Shown here in pieces: positions 1-10,627 of a stretch of DNA of 62,000 nucleotides. Each line of letters opens with the position of its first letter. Positions within the stretch are counted from its first letter, which is position 1. The stretch spans positions 1,299,123 to 1,361,122 of the forward strand of contig RPFO01000595.1 of the NCBI GenBank assembly GCA_009746045.1, read 5' to 3'. Position numbers and translations under genes: made by a program. The notes beneath the pieces are model-generated. The model was not told the origin of the DNA and made no database searches. It saw only the letters and a list, made by a program, of their open reading frames with translations. This DNA is from Mesostigma viride. Taxonomy: Eukaryota; Streptophyta; Mesostigmatophyceae; Mesostigmatales; Mesostigmataceae.

Positions 1-205
1 ATTAATAAACAGATCCTGCATACAGACATCCTAGTGTAAGTCTGGACGAGAAGCTCCCGGCGTGTGCACGTGATGAATTGAGGTGTGGGGGGGAGTGAGG
101 GACCGTTCGCGCTTTGTACGGTACGTAAGGGCATGAATGGTGACAGCCAAAGCCGCAGACCGCAAGAGTGGCATTCGCTTTCGGAGCCGCAACGCTGGCA
201 CGTAC

Positions 206-550
206 CTCGCGCGGGCCACGCGGTCCGTTTGCCTCGATGAGCTCGCGAAGACATTGGCAGGAGACCGGCCCGAGCTGCCTGATACTGTGAATGCTAGGGG
301 CGATCGGTGGATGCTCCGCAGGGAATGGGCCAGTAGCCTGGAAAGAACAGCTTGGGAGACTGTAAACCTCGCATCTCGGCCCGCGAAAGCCGTACTGGCA
401 ACGGCATTTGCCTTCCGCGTAGTTGCATGTGCCCCTTTCGCACCCCGTGATCTCGCAAGACGGGAGCGGGTCTAGCAAAGGCTGTGCTAGGGACAACCGG
501 CCTGCCAGTAAGCCGCACAGGATTACGGCCCACCATACAACGAGTGTCAT
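206..550 (-). CDS. N-terminal exon of an EGF-module exostosin-like (GT47) gene, partial
   Basis: The start at 550 opens with a hydrophobic signal or anchor segment (VVWWAVILCGLLAG) followed by one EGF-like module with the pattern CEITGCERGTC...CRCQYGFRGPRCE. A GT donor after GCGAG at 206/205 ends the exon in phase 0 after 115 codons. The intact paralogue (6615-10627) has the same exon end and phase, with the shared ending EANGPRG-RE. The rest of the gene, including the presumed GT47 domain, lies beyond the left edge; positions 1-205 are intron. Family knowledge: exostosin-like GT47 enzymes act in the secretory pathway on cell-wall or matrix glycans. The substrate is unknown here. Confidence 0.7.
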
Positions 551-1246
551 TTTCTAGCGGTTATGCCATCCTAATCCCGCTGTAATGGGATTGATTCAGA
601 TTGCCAAAGAGATATCTCGAAGTGGCCCGGTGACCAATAAGGCATCACACCCCAAAATCAATTCAAGGCATGCATTACCCCGCGAGAGTAACTGCAGTCG
701 ACCAACGTCGCGCGGACTTGCACACGTTAAGCAGACTCATGAGCTATCGACAAAGCGCGGCGGCAATTTCACGATACCACCAGCTGCGCATCCAGTGCCG
801 TGAACAAATTTATAGCCTCGCAGGACGCTACGTTAAAGTCCAAACACAGGGTGGCTGGTCACAAGCACGTATGGCTGTTCAACTGATGCGTCCATGGCCG
901 CAGCCCGTTACAAATTAGTCGAGTGTCGGCATGCCAGGTCGGCTGCTCTTGTCATGCCGCTTTGTGCCTAGTGGCTATACGCCCTATTTTCCGTAAGGCG
1001 CGGTTATCGGACATAGAAATCCTTTTGGGGAATCCTACCTGGCTGTTTGCGACGAGCCCGGAGCCAGTGTCCACTACGTCCCCCCCCCCCCACGTTTAAG
1101 ATTCTCAGGTTTAAGATCATGAGACTCTGGATTTGACCTCTACTAGTAGTATAATTGTAGTAGAATGTAGTAGAACTTAGTATAATCGAATAACAGTAGT
1201 AAGATTCTTTAAGATCGTGAGCCCTGGATTGGTCGGACCCCAGTCT
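551..1246. other. No gene recognised; upstream region of the first exostosin-like gene
   Basis: This stretch includes the 5' side of the minus-strand gene at 206-550 and would hold its promoter. I see no convincing coding sequence or named element. Short repeats of TTTAAGAT occur near 1095-1215, and GTAGTAGAA-type repeats near 1150-1190. Confidence 0.5.
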
Positions 1247-1617
1247 TGAACGGGGGGGGGGGGGTACCCGCCCCCCCGCCCCCCCCCGACCAAGGGTGGG
1301 GTGGTGGGGGGGGTCTGACCCCGCGCCCCCCCCCCCTCGAGGGGGGGGAGGGGGGGGGGGGGGGGGGGGGGGGGCGGGGTCTCACCCACCCGCTCCCCCT
1401 CACCCCCTACCAAGGGGTTCGGACCCTCAACCCCCCCCCCCCCCCCCTATTTCCCCTACTAGTACTGCAAAAGGGGGGGTACTGCAGGGGGGGGGGGGGA
1501 TGTCTCGACCCGCCCCTACCCCCTCGACCAGTACCAGGGGGTGGGGGGGTTAGGACCCTCACACCCCACCCCACCCCCTGACCAAGGGTGGGGGGGCGGG
1601 GGGGGTCTGACCCCCCC
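1247..1617. repeat. G/C homopolymer-rich low-complexity block
   Basis: Long alternating runs of G and C (more than 20 consecutive G near 1340-1372) with short TACC, GGTC and CTCACC interruptions. Apparent proline/glycine reading frames on both strands are products of composition, not genes. Run lengths are likely to be unreliable in any assembly. Confidence 0.9.
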
Positions 1618-2050
1618 TTCCCCTTGCACACTCGCTCCAGGCTTGTCGCAAACAGCCAGCTACGGTAACAAGAACCACGGTCCTTGTGAGGGGGGCCCAA
1701 GGGGCTGACGGTGGTGATTATTTGCTGTTGTGAACCACGGGGTTTAGGGGTCATTAAGACTAATTGCCGGTTGCTGCCCCTGGCCCCTCACTTAGTGGTG
1801 CTCAGTGCCGTGGTTGCCTGCAGCCCAGTCGGTAGAAATCTGCCACGTGTTGACCAGTAATGAATATGTTAGACCAGTGTTGAGGGCTGTATGACCGCGT
1901 CACGCCGGGCCGTTGAGTGGCTCAGGACCGTGGTACCCGGCAGTAGAACTAAATGCTACGTGGTCCGTGGATAATGTCAGTTGGAGATACTGTACTTGTG
2001 CCTCATGTCACGTGGCTTTGCCTTGCCGCCACGTGCAAAGTCACTTGAAC
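1618..2050. other. No gene recognised
   Basis: Unique-looking sequence between two low-complexity blocks. No convincing open frame, TIR, LTR or RNA motif was seen. Confidence 0.5.
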
Positions 2051-2130
2051 CACTAGTGTGACCCGCTAGCTTCGCCCGGCCAGCCAAAAAAAGTCACTTT
2101 TTGGCGGTATAGTAGATACCATAGAGGAAC

Positions 2131-2369
2131 TGCCCGCTGCCCGCTGCCCGCTGCCCGCTGCCCGCTGCCCGCTGCCCGCTGCCCGCTGCCTGCTGCCCAC
2201 TGCCGGCCCGCTGCCCGCTGCCCGCTGCTCGCTGCCCGCTGCCCGCGCTGCCCGCTGCCCGCTGCCCGCTGCCCGCTGCCCGTTGCCCATTGCCCGGCCG
2301 CTGCATGCCCGCTGCCCGCTGCCCGCTGCCCGCTGCCCGCTGCCCACTGCCTGCTGCCCGCTGCCCTCT
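2131..2369. repeat. CCCGCTG minisatellite, array 1
   Basis: Tandem 7-bp unit CCCGCTG with point variants (CACTGCC, CGTTGCC), inside unit 1 of the compound repeat. A short array of the same unit is at 2748-2793 in unit 2. The 7-bp period keeps all frames open as repeats, so open frames here are spurious. Confidence 0.9.
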
Positions 2370-3158
2370 GCCGCATATTTCGTAGAATCCGGCGTTCTCC
2401 TTCTCTGCGCTCCGGAGAGGAATCGTGACGGTCTCCTTCGCTGCGCTCCGGAGAGGAGGCCGCTGAAGCGGCTGCTCGCTTCGCTCGATCGGAGCATCGC
2501 GCGGATTGCAGGTTAGCACTTGGCAGTCATTCCGCTAGCTTCGCTCGCTTGGCGCTTCACGCGGATTGGGTGTCAGTCGTCCCTCCCCTTTTTGGATTGG
2601 TCGGGAAGTCGCGATGCCCTGAATAGCATGGCGGATGACCTTACATTGCCAAATTAATTAGTTTATATGACTAGGGTGACCCGCTGGCTTCGCCCAGCCA
2701 AAAAAGGTCACTTTTTGGCGGTAGAGAGACCGTACGTGGAGGGACTGCCCGCTGCCCGCTGCCCGCTGCCCGCTGCCTGCTGCCTGCTGCCCGATGCCGC
2801 GTAGTTCGTAGTAGTAGCCGGCGTGCTCCTTCGCTGTGCTCCGGAGAGGAATCGTGACGGTCTCCTTCGCTGCGCTCCGGAGAGGAGGCCGCTGAAGCGG
2901 CTGCTCGCTTCGCGCGGATTGGTTGGCACTTGGCAGTCATTCCGCTAGCTTCGCTCGCTTGGCGCTTCGCGCGGATATTGGGTGTCAGTCGTCCCTCCGG
3001 CCCTTTTTCGATGGGAGGGAAGTCGCAATGCCCTGAATAGCATGGCGGATGACCTTACATTGCCATATTAATTAGTTTATAGGACTAGTGTGACCCGCTG
3101 GATTCGCCCAGCCAAAAAAGGTCACTTTTTGGCGGTACTAGAGAGACTGTGGAGGGAC

Positions 3159-3425
3159 TGCCCGCTGCCCGCTGCCCGCTGCCCGCTGCCCGCTGCCCGC
3201 TGCCCACTGCCCGCTGCCCACTGCCCGCTGCATGCCCGCTGCCCGCTGCCCGCTACCCGCTGCGCGCTGCCCGCTGCCCGCTGCCCGCTGCCCGCTGCCC
3301 GCTGCCCGCTGCCCGCTGCCCGCTGCCCGCGCTGCCCACTGCTCGCTGCCCGCTGCCCTCTGCCTGCTGCCCTCTGCCCGCTCAGCTGCCCGCTACCCGC
3401 TGCCCGCTGCCCGTTTCCTGCTGTC
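3159..3425. repeat. CCCGCTG minisatellite, array 2
   Basis: Same 7-bp unit as at 2131-2369, inside unit 3 of the compound repeat, with scattered variants. The sequence after it (3433-3590) shows nothing recognisable. Confidence 0.9.
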
Positions 3426-3589
3426 CGCTGCCCCGAAATGGAGGTGTCGGCGGTCGTGGGATGGGCGTGGTTAATAGTGGCGAGGTGGTCGTGGACAGGG
3501 GTGATGGCAGCGTCGAGGAGGTATAGGGGATGGAATCAAAGCAGGTTTGGGCGACTTGTTTGGCGGCTGCTTTAACTTGGGGGTGGAGT

Positions 3590-4232
3590 AGGGCGAACAC
3601 CGCCACTTGGCAGAGTTGTATGATGGGATGCCCCGTGTGTCTGATATTATTAGGGAGCACAGACTACAGTTTGCTGGCCATCTAGCCCGTACTAATCAGG
3701 TTGATACAGATGAGGGCTCGATCTGCTGGTTCCTTGCGGACTGCATGGCCAGCTAGCCCGGGAGATATCTTCTGACATGGTCAAGCCCTGCCAGGGTTAG
3801 GCGACGCGGTGGCCAACATGGGACATACCGTGACATGATTTAAGCTGACATGCAGAGCAAATTAAGACGCTGTTGGCGTCATCCGCTCAACCCCTCTTAC
3901 TCAGATATCAAGGAGACAAACAGCGCAGGCCAGAAATCCCTCTTACTCAGATATGGTACTCGGATATGCAGGACAAGCAGCATTGAACGGACATTGTCAA
4001 AGACTACGACCCCCCAACTGTCCACCTTTCCTAGGACACGGGTCCTAGGAAATATAAAAAGCATGGTAGGCATAGCTTGCGTGCAAGATTAGCTCGAGGC
4101 CTCACTTGAGGCCCATATATTAGACTAGCTGTGGACATACATGTACATATTGACGTCTTGGGGAGACGTCCACTTTATCTTAAACTGGGGAATTCAGTGC
4201 TCCGTGGTCCCCCAACGGGGACACGAGACTAA
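3590..4232 (+). mobile_element. LINE 3' end (5'-truncated), copy 1
   Basis: The conceptual frame from about 3590 reads AELYDGMPRVSDIIREHRLQ, then FAGHLAR and LLTWSSPARVRRRGG, with in-frame stops. This is the usual C-terminal tail of non-LTR retrotransposon reverse transcriptases. The following 3' UTR (from about 3970) matches 24880-25180, including CAAAGACTACGACCCCCCA and GACGTCTTGGGG. It ends with CTCCGTGGTCCCCCAACGGG and AATAAAGTAAT. The copy is decayed and interrupted by a 30-bp insert at 3909-3938. Confidence 0.7.
3893..3954 (-). mobile_element. 30-bp micro-insertion with 16-bp target duplication
   Basis: CCTCTTACTCAGATAT occurs at 3893-3908 and again at 3939-3954, enclosing 30 bp (3909-3938) that begin CAAGGAGACAAACAGCGCAG. 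The insert equals the left end of the retroposon at 5324. The sister LINE copy near 24830 has the uninterrupted site, which acts as an empty-site control. A likely reading is an extremely 5'-truncated retroposon on the minus strand with its constant 3' end on the left. Confidence 0.7.
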
Positions 4233-5309
4233 TAAAGTAATCAAGTTTGGCTGCGAATCATGGCGATAGCTGCGGCGGCAGTGGGCCGGGGTCGACTCCC
4301 ACGTCCCGTCGTCCCGGGAGGCCATGATGAAGGCCTCCAGGGCACTGTCGGAAACATGGGCGCAGGAAAACCAGACTGCAAGGCAGACGTCGCGGTCCCC
4401 CTATAGGGTTGAGGTGGAGGAAATCTGCAAGGTTGCATGTAATCTGGTAATTGCCACAATCGTTAATTTCGTGCCCATTCTCGGCAGCTAGCCAGTTTCA
4501 GGATGGTAATGGCAGCAGCATGTGGCAGGCGAAGGATGTTCTTAATACCTGGCCAGTTTCCAGGCAAGAATGCAGCAGCTTCCTCAGCGGAAGTAGCCTC
4601 CTCACGGGTGTCCATGGCGGGGTCACTGTTTGGCGGAGCGGTGGAGTGGGGCGGTCGGATGCACACAGTGGCATCCGGCATATCTAGCGAGGGGGTTGCC
4701 AACGAAGCCATGGATTCATCAGCAAGTTAGTACAGGGCTGCAGACGCTTGGGATTGTACATGTTAGGATAAATCGTATTCTGCCATATCAAGCTGAAAAA
4801 GATCGATATTTGCTGGGCTGGACGTTACCGATAGCTTGCAATCAAAATCTGGGGCGACAGCTGCAGAAAACTATTGATTAATTAATTAGCACGTTAATTA
4901 GCATGTTAATTAGCACGTTAATTATCAATTAGCATGTGACTGCGTCACGTGGGTGCCAATACAGAGTATAGGAACCTTCAATCCTATATACACAACGAGA
5001 AGGAGGGGGGCCGCCCGAGCTTCTCTCACTGCCACTATTAAGTGGGCAGGCCACAGAGCGCTCTCTCCACAGCAGGGTGCCGGGGCGCAACACTGTGGGT
5101 GCAATACAACTGTGGGTGCACTGTGGGTGCAGCACACTGAAAAGTAGGCTGACGCATAGCATAAAAGGTGAGGTGGGCTCAAGACGTTGGCTAAGGCGCT
5201 AGCAAACGGCCACAATGAGCCACGGCTGAAAATGCCATCAAATAGAATCTAAACAGCTAGATCAGCTAAGTGGCTATGCTGAGCTACCAATATGCCAAGA
5301 CGTGCAATA
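4233..5309. other. No gene recognised; short AT- and GTGGGTGCA-type repeats
   Basis: No convincing gene. Tandem GTTAATTAGCAC/T units lie at about 4880-4935, and short CTGTGGGTGCA repeats at about 5092-5135. Confidence 0.5.
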
Positions 5310-5323
5310 ATGCCTACTAAGCT

Positions 5324-6035
5324 CAAGGAGACAACCAGCGCAGGCCAGAAATCGGGAGAATCCGGACCATGGTAGCTCGAGCCTGCCGTTATCTTGTCCG
5401 CGTGTTCGAGTCGTTCAGGATGATGAAGATGAATGGTGATGGAAATGTGTATCCTTATGCATTGAAATTATCAAGGAGACAATTGAAATTATGGCTGGCT
5501 TACGTGTAGAGCGACTAGATTACCTAGACGGTGGGGCCGGAAACAGCATGCTTGATCAGGGCGTGTGTTTCGAGCCTAACTGGCCGGGAGTGTCTAGTGG
5601 TGAGCACCATTGCTGCGATCGCTCTCCCACCATTTACGAGGAAATACCCGCAAATGGAAAACCACTGAAAAGGTATAGCTAGTCAGTCATCACGTTAGCC
5701 ATGCCATGATTCCAAACGTCCAAGAACTGCACACGGTGCAAAGGCAAAAAGCCGGAAGACAGCACTTTCAAAAGTGCGGCGGGAACCAAAAGCCCGCGTA
5801 TGCCAGAAAACATCGTGTTGCTGCAGCGACGCGACGATGTGGACAACGAATCCAGTGCCAAGCTCGGAACGGCCGCAAAGGAGATCTGGCATCACAGGGT
5901 TCAGATGTGCGGAGATACTATGCGATCCAGCCGGTCCACGACCTGTTTGTAGAGCTTGTGCCAAGGGGCAGCACCGAACAGATGTGGGTGACGTTGCAAG
6001 AACACCGGACTTGACGGAGCATAATGTCTCGGTCT
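5324..6035 (-). mobile_element. Short retroposon with 14-bp target duplication
   Basis: The 712-bp element lies between two copies of ATGCCTACTAAGCT (5310-5323 and 6036-6049). Its left end CAAGGAGACAACCAGCGCAG recurs at 3909, 5472 and 6395, so it is the constant end, while the other end varies. This suggests a LINE-mobilised retroposon in minus orientation. On the plus strand, 5371-5420 resembles a tRNA-derived pol III promoter (GGTAGCTCGAG about 33 nt before GTTCGAGTC), so the orientation is not certain. No protein is assigned; a CTRCKGKKPED motif near 5728 may be chance. Confidence 0.6.
5461..5492 (-). mobile_element. 10-bp micro-insertion with 11-bp target duplication
   Basis: ATTGAAATTAT (5461-5471), CAAGGAGACA (5472-5481), ATTGAAATTAT (5482-5492). 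The 10 inserted bases equal the constant end of the surrounding retroposon family. The related copy near 6530 (CATTGAACTTGTGGC) lacks the insert and the second repeat, so it serves as the empty site. Confidence 0.6.
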
Positions 6036-6328
6036 ATGCCTACTAAGCTGGCCCATTCCAGCAGTAAACTAAATCAGCGTGTTTGTCATCAAAAGACGAG
6101 TCTAATGCAACCAAACCGATGAAATTTCATGGCCGGAATCGAAAGTTATGAGCATTGTCGGAGCTGCGGGCAATTTTGCCGCCATTTTTCCGGTGAGGCC
6201 ATGGTGAGGCTGTATTTTAGTCCTTATAATAGATAGAATAGACACAACTATTCTTGAACGCATGGCGGTCCAACATAGTTGTCTCACTTTAAGTAAACTA
6301 ACAATGCGGCTCAGGGTGTAACATTCCT

Positions 6329-6360
6329 GTGAGACAACTATCCAGGCATAGTTGTCTCAC
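6329..6360. repeat. Perfect hairpin, 13-bp arms and 6-nt loop
   Basis: GTGAGACAACTAT (6329-6341), loop CCAGGC, ATAGTTGTCTCAC (6348-6360). A further half-copy ATAGTTGTCTCAC lies near 6279. It sits 255 bp downstream of the stop of the minus-strand exostosin gene and could form in its 3' flank, but no function is shown. Confidence 0.85.
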
Positions 6361-6394
6361 TTCATAACATATCATATAATAACATATCATATAT

Positions 6395-6592
6395 CAATGA
6401 GACAACCAGCGCAGGCAACAAATCTGGAGAATTCGGACCATGGTAGCTCGAGCCTGCCGTTATCCTATCCGCGTTTTCGAGTCGTTCAGGATGATGGATA
6501 TGAATGAAGATGGAAATGTGTAGCCTTGTTCATTGAACTTGTGGCATGTGAACGCTAAGAGCGACTGAGATGACCTAGACGGTGGGGCGGTG
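6395..6592. mobile_element. Second copy of the 5324-type retroposon, partial
   Basis: The sequence from CAATGAGACAACCAGCGCAG to GACGGTGGGGC parallels 5324-5548 with substitutions and lacks the 21-bp nested insert. It ends 22 bp before the stop codon of the exostosin gene, so that gene's 3' UTR would run into it. No target duplication was found. Confidence 0.55.
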
Positions 6593-6614
6593 TCACATAG
6601 AACTACAACATGTC

Positions 6615-9600
6615 TCATAGCTGCATCTTGGCCCTTAGCCGCGCAAGCCCAGCAATGGTGTAATTGTACGCCATGCCATAGTTCTGGTCCCACAGAAATG
6701 CCTTGTGCACACGCTGGCACCCCGCCTGCAGCTCCCTGACCCGCTCGTCGCTAATCCCCCTCAGCGTCTCCAACATGTTCGGGACTTCCCGTTTCCGGAA
6801 CCAGACCGCGAAATCCCTATACTGGACCCTCGGAAAATCCCCCCACGCGGGAGAGGGGTCATCCTGCAACCAACTCTGGGTCTCATCCCCCGACAGACTA
6901 AACGACTCGTACGGCCACAGGACATCGTCGCGGACAATCACAGGGATGCACCCTGAGACCATGTAATCCATGAGCCGCGTCGAGAAACCGTGCCCGAGCG
7001 CCTCGACACAAAACCGAGAGGACCGCAGTTTGTAATAGTATTCCTCGGCAGAGAACGAGTGCTCGTACAGCCCGATGTCCGGCACGCCAGCCGCGTGCTC
7101 CCGGAACCAGCTAAAAATCGCCGCGCGCGCGCCCATCGCGTACTCGTCGTCCCGGCACTTTTTGGAGTTGTTGTTCGGGTCCGCGCATGCTTTATTCAAC
7201 ATCTCGCGGTTGCTCGCGGCCATGAACAGGAAAATCGGGCGGGGGAGCAAGGGTCCCTTGCCCTCGTACGCCGCGCGCGCTTGATCCACCCCACCCGGTT
7301 GGATGTACACCGCCTCCCGGACCCCCCCATGGTCCACAAACTGCATCATGGGCCTGCTCACGTACGTGATGGGTGGCAGCACGAGGTCCTTCTGCGGGTC
7401 GATGCAGGCGTACGGCCACTGGAGGCGGACGTCGAGCCGACCGTAGTGCCCCAGGATGATCCCTGGGTGCACCAGCGCGGGGACCTGGCACGTGCCGATG
7501 TCGCTGACCGCCCACCATATGTGGTCCTTGCCGGCATTGCGGGAGAAGTAGCCCATCCCCAATATAGCATCGACCGTGTCGAGCATGTGCGGCCCGACCT
7601 CGACCCCGTTGCTGTTGTACCGGTACGGCAGCTGCGGCGCAAGGAACAGGTGCGCCTTGTTCGGGTCATCCGTACGGTGCACCGGGTCCTTCAACAGTGA
7701 CGAGAGGAAGTAGATGTTTGCCTTGTAGAGCGGGTCGCCACAGAACGCACCGCAACCAAACGGGCACGGCTCCGCCTGGAGGACGCTCGGCGCCACGTCG
7801 TACACGTATATTTTCAGCTCGTCCACGCTCTTGGGCGGCGGCAACGTGGGCCCAATCGGCGTGCCTGCCCTCCAAGAACTACTGTATAGATTATTATTGG
7901 TCGTGGTACTCCCAGGGATCGAACAATCGATTCCAAACCACCCCGGTTGGCACTTGCACCACGCCGCGATACACTCCCCGCGCCCCGAGCACTCGTTCAC
8001 GCACCCGAGCGAGCAGGGGTTCTCGCACACGGGGCCCATCATGCCGATGATGCAGCTGCAAGGATAATAGGCGCTGCCTCCAGGGTACGTGTCCCTGCAC
8101 CGCCCGCTCCCAGGGAGGCAGCAGGGGGGCGGCGGCGCCGACGGCCCCAGGGTGCCATTATTCCCCCCCCCGCTGTTATACTTGCTGTTTGGGTCACCGC
8201 GCACCATCGCAGACGCAGACGGGTTGATCATCCCCGCCATGCGCTTACAGACCCCGTTGGAGTTCTCGTGGCAGAGGACGTCGTCGGCCCAGGTGTTCTC
8301 GGGGCCGTGGCGTTCGCGAGGGTTTGCGTAGAACAGCCTCGCAAACTCCCTGCAGGGGTCCCCCTCGTCCGTGACCTTGATCCTGGCGCCGCTGACGTAG
8401 CTGCCCGAAGAGGCCTCCTCAGCATCAGGGACGCCACACGCGCGCATGAACTGGGGGGCGTCAAAATCTTGAAAAGTCGTGAACAGGCGTTCGTAGCGGA
8501 CAGGTTTGCTGGGGGGGGGAGGACCCGCGGAGCTGGGCGCGAGCAGCGCCAGCGGGGTCGTCAGCAACGCGGCCATGGGATGGTAGGCGGAATGCTGCAT
8601 CAGGAGGAGCTCGTGGGCGGGCACGGGCATGCTGGGCACGCGCACAAAGCACTCCTGCCAGGGGAAGACCTGGACAGAATGTGGACACAAGGCAGGAGGC
8701 AGGAGGCAGGAGGCAGGAGGCAGGAGGCAGGAGGCAGGAGGCAGGAGGCAGGAGGCAGGAGGCAGGAGGCAGGAGGCAGGAGGCAGGAGGCAGGAGGCAG
8801 GAGGCAGGAGGCAGGAGGCAGGAGGCAGGAGGCAGGAGGCAGGAGGCAGGAGGCAGGAGGCAGGAGGCAGGAGGCAGGAGGCAGGAGGCAGGAGGCAGGA
8901 GGCAGGGGGCAGGGGGCAGGGGGCAGGGGGCAGGGGGCAGGAGGCAGGAGGCACGATCGAGGCATGGGAGATGGCATGTGAGGCATGGGGGATGAGGCAT
9001 GGGGGCATGGGAGATGGCATGTGAGGCACGGGCGTGACGGGAGATGGGCGCAGGTCAACATGGGCGTGACGCGAGAGGGACCAAAGACAAGAGAGGGGTG
9101 GGATAGGGGATGCAGGGGATATCATTAGGGCACAATAGACAAGAGAGGGGTGGGATAGGGCATGCAGGGGATATCATTAGGGCAGAATAGACAAGAGAGG
9201 GGTGGGATAGGGGATGCATGGGATATCATTAGGGCAGAATAGACAAGAGAGGGGTGGGATAGGGCATGCAGGGGATATAATTAGGGCAGAATAGACAAGA
9301 GAGGGGTGGGATAGGGGATGCAGGGGATATCATTAGGGCAGAATAGACAAGAGAGGGGTGGGATAGGGGATGCATGGGATATCATTAGGGCAGAACAGAC
9401 AAGAGAGGGGTGGGATAGGGGATGCATGGGATATCATTAGGGCAGAATAGACAAGAGAGGGGTGGGATAGGGGATGCATGGGATATCATTAGGGCAGAAT
9501 AGACAAGAGAGGGGTGGGATAGGGGATGCATGGGAAATCATTAAGGCAGATGAGCTGGACGTGGTGGTGGGTGTGCGGGTGCCATGCAGCGGGGGATGAA

Positions 9601-10627
9601 GGGGTGCACAGGAGCAGGGCGTGGCGGTGAGTATCATGGTAAAATGATGTGCCCATTTATGATGTTAATTTAGGGTGCGCCTTGATCTTGGAAAGTACCG
9701 TTCCATAAGGCACCAAGTCTTTCTACTCTCTGTGGTGTGCTCGCTTCTTAATTTCTAGAAATTTGGTGGGGGCCGTAGGCTCTCTTCCATTTCTAGAATT
9801 GGTGGGGGACAGTTTTCCCATCAGCTGACTGCCCATGGTGGGGGATGACGAGTGCGCGTATGGTGAGAGGTGACAAAGATCATCAGGGGGGCGTACTGTC
9901 CATGTCAGTCTGGGTGGGGGACCATAACTACATGGAGTGCATGTGGTGGGCAGTAGTAACACTTTACATCTGGGTTTAAGGTAGCGTAAAAAAATGGATT
10001 CAGGAACGATTGATTAAGCACAGGCATAATGCTATCCTACTAGATCCTACCACGGCAGCTAGTTGAACGCTAGCAGAGGCATGCATTGCAAGCGAGCCAG
10101 CACATCCACTATAAGCAGTAAACGATAAATACAAAAGCGGTGCGGGGTGGTAGCTGCAGCAAAACTGATCACGATGCGTCGTATTGATTCCCCAGCTGGG
10201 AAAGAGTGCTTTGAAGAGGAGCCGGAAAGTGGCTTCGTACCTCGCGCTTGCCCCGAGGACCGTTGGCTTCGGCGAGCTCTTTCAGGCACATGCAAGAGAC
10301 GGGCTTCATCACCTCCATGCTTCTGATACTAGGCGCGATGAGAGGCGGTTTCCACGACGGTTCGTCCTTCCTTCCGAACGAACAACTCGCCAACAAGTAC
10401 TGCTCACATCGCGCCCCGCTGAAACCGTACTGGCAGCGACAGCGGCCCTCCGCATAGTTGCAGGTACCTCTGTCGCAACCCGTGACTGCACAGGACGTCG
10501 AATTGGTGTCTATCGGAGATAGCTGCGCTGGTTCCGCAGCCGCATGAGGTATTGCCATCAAAAGCAGCACAATAATGCCGCAAAACATGACGCCGCCAAC
10601 GAATCCTCCCCGCGCACATCTCATCAT
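6615..10627 (-). CDS. EGF-module exostosin-like glycosyltransferase (GT47), two exons
   Basis: Exon 1 (10241-10627, 129 codons) has a signal/anchor segment (GGVMFCGIIVLLLMAIPHAAA) and one EGF-like module (CAVTGCDRGTC...CRCQYGFSGARCE). It ends at a GAG/GTACG donor. Exon 2 starts at 8669 after CTGTCCAG and runs to TGA at 6615. It encodes a Cys-rich linker, a second EGF-like module (CVNECSGRGEC...CKCQPGWFGIDC), and a GT47 domain from LKIYVYDVAPSVL through FCVEALGHGFSTRLMDYM and GCIPVIVRDDV. Both exons are in phase 0, giving about 813 residues. A start at 10648 is also possible. The expected site of action is the Golgi lumen or cell surface, on matrix glycans; the acceptor is unknown. The intron carries two minisatellites. 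Confidence 0.8.
8691..8952. repeat. GGAGGCA minisatellite at an intron 3' end
   Basis: About 37 tandem 7-bp units, the last few shifted to GGGGGCA. On the gene's sense strand this reads CCTCCTG-type pyrimidine-rich DNA ending about 20 nt before the inferred splice acceptor at 8670. It therefore makes up most of the polypyrimidine region. Open frames such as repeated LPPASCL are spurious. Confidence 0.9.
9079..9547. repeat. 52-bp minisatellite within the exostosin intron
   Basis: Nine or so copies of a 52-bp unit containing GACAAGAGAGGGGTGGGATA and GATATCATTAGGGC. Successive ATCATTAG motifs at 9121 and 9173 give the period. Variants GGGATGCAGGGG and GGGATGCATGGG alternate. The first copy is partial. 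Confidence 0.9.

Larger units (their letters stand above)
2051..3432. repeat. Three-unit compound tandem repeat
   Basis: Three units begin near 2053, 2669 and 3085. Each starts with a conserved block (GTGACCCGCT, then a short inverted repeat GCCAAAAA/TTTTTGGC), continues into a 7-bp minisatellite, and the first two then have a shared block with CTCCGGAGAGGA motifs. Units 1 and 2 end with GATGACCTTACATTGCCA and an AT-rich spacer. Unit 3 lacks the downstream block. Unit lengths (about 615 and 415 bp) differ mainly in minisatellite copy number. No protein coding is inferred. Confidence 0.85.

Noticed and set aside
1177-1754. Pro/Gly-rich proteins on both strands
   Set aside because: G and C homopolymer tracts give open frames by composition.
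8461-9125. Long N-terminal LPPASCL-repeat extension of the exostosin protein
   Set aside because: The 7-bp minisatellite lies upstream of a good splice acceptor at 8670, and the paralogue exon structure places it in the intron.
8691-9547. CRISPR-like array
   Set aside because: Units are directly tandem without unique spacers, in eukaryotic intron sequence.
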